Source: Talpa occidentalis (lineage: Eukaryota > Chordata > Mammalia > Eulipotyphla > Talpidae). From it: DNA of 64,000 nt. The notes under the pieces are model-generated. The model saw nothing but the letters and a program-made list of their open reading frames with translations, did no database searches and was not told the DNA's origin. The DNA is taken from the NCBI RefSeq assembly GCF_014898055.3, contig NW_023603184.1, positions 114,628,615-114,692,614 of the forward strand, in the 5' to 3' direction. The position numbers and the translations under genes are program-made. Shown in pieces: positions 56,541 through 64,000 of the stretch (positions are counted from its first letter, which is position 1; each line of letters begins with the position of its first letter).

Positions 56541-59500
56541 ATGGCAAATACAGATGCTAACATATCAATATTAACTCTAAATGTAAATGGACTAAACTCT
56601 TCAATAAAAAGATACAGAGTTGCAGCCTGGATTAAGAAACAAAACCCAACCTTTTGCTGTCTCCAGGAAACACATTTAGCTACAAAAGATAAAAACAGGC
56701 TCAAAGTCAAAGGATGGAAAACAATCCTACAAGCAAATGGGCCAAAAAAGAAAGCAGGAACAGCTATACTTATATCAGATAAAACAGACTTCAAACTCAA
56801 AATAATAAAAAGAGACCCCAATGGTCACTACATTATGATTAAGGGGACAATACTTCAAGAAGAAATAACATTCATTAACATATACTCACCAAACGAGAGA
56901 GCACCAAAATATATCAGACAACTGTTGTCCTCTCTGAAAACAGACATCAGAGAAAACACATACGTAGTGGGAGACTTCAACACACCACTATCAACAATGG
57001 ATAGATCAACAAGACAAAAAATAAGTAAAGAAACTAAAGCTCTAAATAAGGACCTAGAGCATTTGGGCTTAACAGACATCTATAGAACACTAAACCCAAA
57101 AAAAACGGAGTACACATTTTTCTCAAGCGCACACGGATCATTCTCCAGGATTGATCACATACTGGGGCACAAGACAAACATCAACAGATACACCAAGATT
57201 GAAATCATACCAACCATCTTTTCTGACCACGAAGGCATCAAACTAGAAATAAATCATAAAAAGAAGGCAAGGAACTATCCTACCTCATGGAGATTAAAAA
57301 CCACACTACTGGAAGACCACTGGACTAACGAGGAGATCAAAGAAGAAATTAAAAAATTCTTTGAATTGAATAACAAGGACACCAATATCCTAAATGTATG
57401 GGATGCAGCAAAAGCAGTAATAAGAGGAAAATATATAGCAATAGAAGCTCACATCAAAAAACAAGAAAGAACTCAAAGAAACAACCTAATCTCGAAGCTC
57501 AAAGATCTAGAAAAAGAACAACAAAAATACCCCAAAACCAGTAGAAGAAAAGAAATAATAAAAACCAAAGCAGAAATAAATGAAATTGAAACTAAAAAAA
57601 CAATCCAAAAGATCAATGAAACCAAGAGCTGGTTCTTTGAAAAAATAAATAAAACAGACAAACCCCTAGCCAGGCTCACAAAGGAAAAAAGGGAGAAAGC
57701 ACAAATACACAGGATCATAAATGAAAGAGGAGAAATCACAACGGACACAGCAGAAATCAAAAGAATAATCAGTAACTACTATGAACAGTTATATGGAAAC
57801 AAGTTCAACAATCTAGAGGAGATGGACAAATTCCTACAACTCTACAATCACCCAAAGCTAGATAAAGAAGAAATAGAACACCTAAACAGACCAATTACAA
57901 GCAGCGAAATTGAAATGGTAATCAAAACCTCCCCAAAAACAAAAGCCCAGGACCTGATGGATTTACAAATGAATTCTACCAAACATTCAGAGACGAATTA
58001 GTGCCTATCCTTCACAAACTCTTCCAAAAAATTGAGAAGGAAGGGACAATACCAAACACGTTCTATGAAGCCAATATTACACTAATACCAAAACCGAATA
58101 AAGACAACACAAAAAAGGAAAACTATAGGCCAATCTCCCTAATGAACACTGATGCAAAAATCCTCAATAAAATTTTAGCTATCAGAATCCAACAATGTAT
58201 CCATAAGATAATTCACCACGACCAAGTTGGATTCATTCCAGGGGCACAAGGATGGTTTAACATCCGAAAATCAATCAACGTTATCCAACACATCAACAAA
58301 AAGAAATATAAAAACCATATGATAATATCAATAGATGCTGAGAAAGCTTTCGACAAAGTGCAACACCCATTCATGATAAAAGCCCTTGAAATTCTTGGGA
58401 TACAAGGAACATACCTCAACATCATAAAGGCCATCTATGACAAGCCAACAGCCAGTATCATTCTCAATGGTGAAAAGCTGAAAGCAATTCCATTAAGATC
58501 TGGAACAAGACAAGGATGTCCACTCTCACCACTGCTTTTCAATATAATACTGGAAGTCCTAGCCAGAGCAATAAGACAAGAGAAAGACATCCAAGGAATC
58601 CAAATAGGAAAAGAAGAAGTCAAACTATCACTATTTGCAGATGATATGATAATATACATAGAGAACCCCAAAATCTCCACAGAAAAACTAATTCAACTCA
58701 TCAATCAATTCAGTAAAGTGGCAGGATACAAAATCAACACGCAAAAGTCAGTAGCCTTCCTATACACAAACAATAAATCTGAAGAAGAAGAAATCAAAAA
58801 AACCATCCCTTTTATTATTGAAACAAAAAAATCAAATATTTGGGAATAAATCTAACAAAAGAGGTAAAGGACCTATACAAAGAAAACTATAAAACACTGT
58901 TAAAAGAAATAGAAGAAGACACAAAGAAATGGAAAGACATCCCCTGCTCATGGATTGGAAGAATAAACATTATTAAAATGGCCATCCTACCAAAAGCAAT
59001 ATACAGATTCAATGCTATTCCAATCAAAATCTCAATGGCATTCTTCAAAGAAATAGAACAATTATTGATGAAATTCATATGGAATCACCAAAAACCCTGA
59101 ATAGCCAAAGCTCTACTGAAAAAAAAAGAAGGAAATGGAGGCATCACACTCCCAGACTTCAAACTATACTACAAAGCCATAATCATCAAAACTGCATGGT
59201 ATTGGCACAAGAACAGACATACAGACCAATGGAATCGAATAGAAAATCCAGAAATAAACCCACAGATTTATGGTCAACTAATCTTTGACAAAGGAGCAAA
59301 GACTATGCATTGGAGCAAAGAAAGTTTGTTCAATAAATGGTGCTGGGAAAACTGGGTCGCTACATGCAAAAGAATGAAGCTTGACCACTACCTCACACCA
59401 TACACAAAAATCAACTCAAAATGGATTAAAGAACTAGACATAAGACCTGAAACCATAAAATACATAGAAGGAAATATAGGCGAAACACTACGGGATTTGC

Positions 59501-60363
59501 ACATCAAAGACATCTTTACAGACACATCACCCAAAGCAGTGATAGTGAAGGCAAAGATAAACAGCTGGGACTACATCAAATTAAAGAGCTTCTGCACAGC
59601 AAAAGAGACAATAACAAAAACAAAGAGAAACCCCACCAACTGGGAGAACATTTTTGCACCCAACACTAATGATAAAGGACTGATCACAAAAATCTGCAAA
59701 GAGCTGATGAGACTCAGCAACAATAAAGAAAATAATCCAGTCAAAAAATGGGCAGAAGAGCTAAAAAGAAACTTCTCTGAAGAGGAAATGCAAATGGCCA
59801 ACAGACATATGAAAAAATGTTCAACATCACTTGTAATCAGGGAAATGCAAATCAAAACCACCATGAGATACCATCTCACACCAGTGAGAATGGCACATAT
59901 TAAAAAAACTAGCAACAACAAATGTTGGCGAGGGTGTGGAGAAAAAGGAACTCTTCTGCACTGTTGGTGGGAGTGCAAACTGGTCCAACCACTATGGAGA
60001 GCTGTGTGGAGATTTCTGGACCTACTAAACATAGAGCTTCCATATGATCCAGCAATTCCACTCCTAGGTATTTACCCAAAGGACACAGAAACATCAATTC
60101 CAAAGAGCACCTGCACCCCTATGTTTATAGCAGCACTGTTTACAATAGCTAAGCTTTGGAAACAACCCAAATGCCCAAAAATAGATGACTGGATCAAGAA
60201 GATGTGGTATATATATACCATGGAATATTACTCAGCATTCAAAAAAGATAAACACATGCAATTTGCAGCAACATGGATGGCGCTGGAAGGGATCATGCTC
60301 AGCGAAATAAGCCAAAAAGAAAAAGAAAAATACCAGATGGTCTCACTCATAGCAGGAATCTAG
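56541..60363 (+). pseudogene. L1 ORF2 (endonuclease/reverse transcriptase), frameshifted
   Basis: Encodes the endonuclease and reverse transcriptase of target-primed reverse transcription. The span equals 1275 codons with the two lost bases restored, like human ORF2. The N-terminal APE-type endonuclease keeps its landmarks: N14, E43 (QETH), GDFN and the final SDH. The reverse transcriptase keeps [13 protein letters not shown] and FADD (Asp codons at 58640 and 58643). The C-terminus keeps the C-X3-C-X7-H-X4-C motif starting at 59923. Lesions: a 1-base deletion near 57931-57945 (frame changes before PGPDGF), a 1-base deletion in the A run at 58825-58831, and TGA at 59098-59100. The first uninterrupted piece (56541-58001, 486 residues) contains the whole endonuclease but not the RT. 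Confidence 0.95.
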
Positions 60364-60552
60364 AAAACTTAAATAAGGGACCAGGAAAATGAATATAAGA
60401 AAGTGAAAATCAAAATCAACAAAAAACTATGAACCAGAGACACTTTTTGGGGGTTGGGGGGCGGGAGGGGAAGGATTGGTGTCAGAATGGGGCGTTTGCA
60501 ATTGTATGGGGGAATATAAAAATAAAATTTATTATGTAAAAAAAAAATAAAA
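60364..60552 (+). other. L1 3'UTR, polyadenylation signal and tail
   Basis: Short 3'UTR of about 175 bp. It contains a G-quadruplex-type tract at 60449-60470 (G5-TT-G6-C-G3-A-G4). AATAAA occurs at 60521-60526, and the A-rich tail starts at about 60538. A G-rich polypurine tract is a known feature of many mammalian L1 3'UTRs. Confidence 0.9.
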
Positions 60553-60572
60553 ATAAAGTATATCTAATCATG

Positions 60573-61135
60573 AATTTAACAAATGTCTTAAGAAGCATTC
60601 AATTCTGTAAAAAAAAAAATGCCACCTAGGAAAAAAAAAAAAAAAAAAAAGAGAGAGAGAGAAAAAAAATCAGTGTCTTAACCCTTCTTTAGACTAGCAG
60701 AAATTCATAAAGCTTAACTGTATGTGGAGAATTCTGCAAGGCAGTTTTTTCACTACTTACTAAAGAATCTTACTTTCCCCACTTGTCTTTCATGCCATTT
60801 TAAAACTACATATAAACAATTAAATATAATTTGTATTAGTCTGTTTCTGGGATTTTAAAATTTATATTCTCAGTGCATCTGGCCTCAAGATGAATATCAC
60901 TATGGTAGATTCAGGAGTACAAAGAACAGAACTCATCTAGGAAACAAAAACCCTAAATGCAGGCAGCTGTTTCCAGACCTCTCATCAATTCCAAAAATTT
61001 TTATAAGTCTCCTTTTCCCATATCAAATTTCTGTTGTGAAGAGCATGGCTGGTGATGGAGGTAATAGGGAACTGTAAACCAGACAGAAATCATCAAGTAA
61101 AGAACAATCTTAAAGGAGGAATTAGACCTACCAGA
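60573..61135. other. Unique sequence after the young L1
   Basis: AT-rich DNA with an A12-A20 type run plus (GA)n at about 60632-60668. No gene seen. Confidence 0.4.
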
Positions 61136-62032
61136 AATTATAGGATGCAGCAAAAGCAGTTCTAAGAGGGAAGTGTATAGCAATACAGGCTTATATCAAG
61201 AAATAAGAAAAGCTCAAATAAATAATGTAACCACACAACTTAAGGAACTAGAAAAAGAAGAACAAATGAAATAAAAAGGCTGTAGAGGAGAGAAATAATA
61301 AAAATTAGAATGGAAAAAAAAAGAAATAGAAGCAAAAAATACAGTTCAAAATATCAATGAAAACAAGGGAAACTTCTTTGGAAAAACACAAACCTCTAGC
61401 TAGACTCACTCAGAAAAAAACAAACAAAACTCAAATATCAGAAACAAAAGGGGGCAAGTTACAAAAGTCACCTCAGAAATACAGAGGCTCATAAGAGAAT
61501 ACTGAGAGCAAATAATATGAGAATACTATGCCAGCATTGGAAAATATGGAAGAAATGGAAAAATTCTTATATGCATACAATCTTCCAAGAATGAATTAGG
61601 GAGAAATAGAGAACCTGAACAGACCAATTACAAGCAAGGAAATTGAAACAGTAATCAAAAGTCTCCCAAAAAGCAAAACCTAAGACCAGATAATTTCACT
61701 AATGAGTTCTACCAAATCTTCCAAAACTGGTATCTATCTTTAACTTTTTGAAAGAACTGAGGAAGAAGAAAACCACAGATCAATATCTCTGATGATCATC
61801 GATACAAAAATCTTCCACAGAATCTTAGCACATCAAATTCAACATTGCATTAAAAAGATCATATATTACGACTAAGTGGGATTTATCCTGGGATGCATGA
61901 AAGGTTTGACATATGCAAATCAATCAATGCTATCCATCATGTCAACAAAAGGGAAGACAAAAATATGTTAATCAATAGTTGCAGAGAATGTATTCGACAA
62001 GATTCAGCATCTACTTATGATAAAAACTCTTA
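61136..62032 (+). repeat. Decayed L1 ORF2 fragment, 3'-truncated
   Basis: Sense ORF2 text from after the endonuclease to the start of the RT: 'ggatgcagcaaaagcagtt', 'tagctagactcactcagaaa', 'gaacctgaacagaccaatta', 'gtgggatttatcctgggatg', 'gtattcgacaagattcagca'. It parallels the young L1 at about 57.4-58.4 kb. It then stops abruptly within the RT region, with no 3'UTR or tail. Many stops. Confidence 0.85.
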
Positions 62033-63230
62033 GTTTTATTGAGTTTACTGTTTACATTTTACATAGAACATGATTAATTTAGGGTATGTCCAAATAATGC
62101 CAAACATCATACCAACTTAACAAAAATATCTAGCCAGGAATCCAGATGTTTTTGTCTCTTTGATATGAAACATCTGAGAGAACTGGATTTTGAACTTATT
62201 TGACTTGACACTTAAGCACAACTACATATGCCCATATGCCCAGCCAACAAATATATTAGCTAATACTAATTTGTATCTAGTTCCCAATAAGTATTTCTAT
62301 TTGTAACTTAGGTTATTTTGTCTAATATCTTTTTGAATTACAACTATTTTATAACCTCTCAAGAGTTCATTGAAATTTGAATAAAACACCAGAATTTACG
62401 TGACCCTCATTTACAGATTTACCTCATTAACTGATCCTATGAGTATCTTAGGTTAACCTGAAGATGAAACAGTCAGCTGTTCTCCTAAAGAAGTTTTGAT
62501 TTTTACTTTGGAATGCTTGAATGAATAAATTCTAATACTACCTATAATTCTAGCTGGTTTTTACAGTACATAGGAGTTATCTTCCTTGTAAATATGTATC
62601 TACTCTTATTCCTAAGATCCAGAACTTATTAATTTCTCTTCATCATTCTTTAGTGATGATAATGCACATTTGGTCACCATTGTCCCTGTAAAAATAACTA
62701 AAGCACTTGAAGATGCTTCTTTCTAGGGTATCATGTTCCAGATGTGTCATATAAAGGATCTGTTTTAGTTTTCAAATTAAGCTTATTTTGCCATTGTCAA
62801 TGTGTGGAGAATATTTGACTGGATGCACAGGGTAAAATAAATAATTACGATTATGTGGTCACTTTGCTTTAGAACCCTAAAGTTTGCTTGGTTCAAGCAA
62901 TTAAAGATTAGAAATTGCTTAAAAATAGGAAGAAAGTTTAATTTTGAAAGTTCTAGTAATAAAACTGCTATTTATTGATCATTTACTTATATTACAGATA
63001 TTAGAATCACTATAATATCTTCATTCCAAATGTTAGGAGATAAAGTTTCAAAAAAGCTAAAAGAATTGTTCAGTATGTAAGAAACTATCTGCATCAGGAT
63101 TCAAACACTGTCTGACTCTCTCCAAAATCCAGTGTTTTCCCATATACAATGTTGTCACAGTACCCAAATGTTTAAAGGGGTCATTGACTCATATAAAACC
63201 CAAAGATTTATATGAATCATTTTGTTACTT
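62033..63230. other. Unique AT-rich sequence, no gene seen
   Basis: About 1.2 kb without a recognised gene or repeat family. Confidence 0.4.
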
Positions 63231-63245
63231 TTTAAAAAATTATCT

Positions 63246-63515
63246 TGGGCCTCCCCAGTGGCACAGCAGTTGAGCGCTGGGTTGGAGGCTGCCCGCAGCC
63301 TCTGCAGCGCCGGTTCAATTCCCAACTGCTCCCCGGCCACAGGAGGAGGGTCCCACATGGCGCGCAGACCTCTCCTGCCGCCCGCTGCTCCCCTCAGCAG
63401 TGTACTTCAGTCCTTCTGCTGGCTCTGCTCCCTGCTCTGGCTCTGGTGAATTCTCTCACCCTCCCGTGCTTCTGACAGTACCCAGTGCTTATATAAATAA
63501 AAAATAAATCTTTAA
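63246..63515 (+). mobile_element. tRNA-derived SINE, full-length
   Basis: Young-subfamily copy: gggcctccccagtggcacag, A box TGGCACAGCAG, B box GGTTCAATTCC, full GC-rich body, then a tail with AATAAAAAATAAATC, TTT and A-rich DNA containing further AATAAAT repeats to about 63545. A possible flanking repeat (tttaaaaaat) at 63231-63240 and 63511-63520 is too A/T-simple to be trusted. Confidence 0.92.
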
Positions 63516-63549
63516 AAAATAAAAATTAAAAATAAATAAATAAATGTTA

Positions 63550-64000
63550 ATATTGGGATATCTAACCTAAGATCCAGATTTACAACTTCTCTATTAAAGG
63601 TCAAAAGGCTTAGCAACATCACCCTCACAATCAGCAAGTTAAAAAGTCTATGTCCCTTATAATAAGCATATCTATCCAGTTCCCCTCAGTTCTATTTCCT
63701 TTAGCTCCCTATTAATGTGTATGAATGTCTATTGTTATATGGAAATATCAAATATTATTCCATTAGATTAACTGAATAATGCCCAGTATAAATAATTTAC
63801 TTAAAATTCACATATAGCTTCATTTATATTCATGTGGAAACAGCTACACAGATAGGAAAGGAAGCCAGCATTGAAAAATACACACATTAAATAAAGCTTT
63901 TAGTTAACTACTATCAAGTCAATAAATATGATGAGAATCCCTCTACAATTCTGAATAAATATTTCATTTAATATGCAGGCGGGATAATCACCCAAATCCA
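63550..64000. other. Unique AT-rich sequence, no gene seen
   Basis: End of window. No recognised feature. Confidence 0.4.

Larger units (their letters stand above)
54273..60572 (+). mobile_element. L1: Full-length young LINE-1 retrotransposon
   Basis: A complete non-LTR retrotransposon of about 6.25 kb in the sense direction. Order: a CpG-rich 5'UTR, ORF1, a 72-bp spacer, ORF2, a G-rich 3'UTR, AATAAA and poly(A). It is flanked by a perfect 20-bp direct repeat (ataaagtatatctaatcatg, 54273-54292 and 60553-60572). The leftmost two bases could belong to the tail, so the duplication is 18-20 bp. Both frames are disabled: ORF1 by an amber codon, ORF2 by two 1-base deletions and an opal codon. Few lesions and an intact duplication mean recent insertion. 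It is probably dead as an autonomous element. Confidence 0.97.

Noticed and set aside
58001..58849. A separate reverse-transcriptase gene
   Set aside because: It is the middle of L1 ORF2 in a shifted frame. The GTG start is an artefact of the frameshift at about 57.94 kb.
1..64000. CRISPR arrays, bacterial operons, phage or viral genomes, riboswitches
   Set aside because: No spaced direct-repeat arrays, dense coding or ribosome-binding sites. The repeat content is clearly mammalian.

Overview
The window looks like nuclear DNA from a placental mammal. It is AT-rich and CpG-poor, has no convincing complete host gene, and is filled with mammalian interspersed repeats: LINE-1 copies of several ages, L2 and MIR relics, one probable hAT-type DNA transposon relic, and ten copies of a lineage-specific tRNA-derived SINE. 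Old MIR and L2 together with young L1 point to a placental mammal. The SINE has a T+ type tail (AATAAA repeats followed by a TCTTT terminator), a type known from several groups such as bats, carnivores, horses and rodents. I could not name the SINE family or the species from sequence alone. The region is intergenic or deep intronic.

Layout. 1-24 kb: mostly unique AT-rich sequence with scattered MIR, L2 and antisense L1 3' ends, four SINEs, a tandem 41-bp duplication, a candidate 68-bp exon near 20.2 kb and a roughly 200-bp GGAA microsatellite near 20.9 kb. 24-40 kb: decayed L1 bodies, several interrupted by SINEs, with a cluster of three SINEs at 36.0-37.5 kb. 40-54 kb: mainly unique sequence with MIR, L2 and L1 relics. 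54.27-60.57 kb: one full-length young L1 with a CpG-rich 5'UTR, ORF1, ORF2, a G-rich 3'UTR, a poly(A) tail and a near-20-bp target-site duplication. 60.6-64 kb: an older L1 fragment, unique sequence and one more SINE.

How the parts relate. The young L1 carries everything the retrotransposition machinery needs except intact reading frames. ORF1 has an amber codon at position 181. ORF2 has two single-base frameshifts and one opal codon, although its endonuclease, reverse-transcriptase and C-terminal cysteine motifs are still legible. SINEs of this kind depend on L1 proteins in trans. Seven of the ten copies here have clear target-site duplications and A-rich tails, consistent with L1-driven insertion. 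Nearly all apparent open reading frames in the window are chance, SINE-derived, microsatellite-derived or L1-derived.
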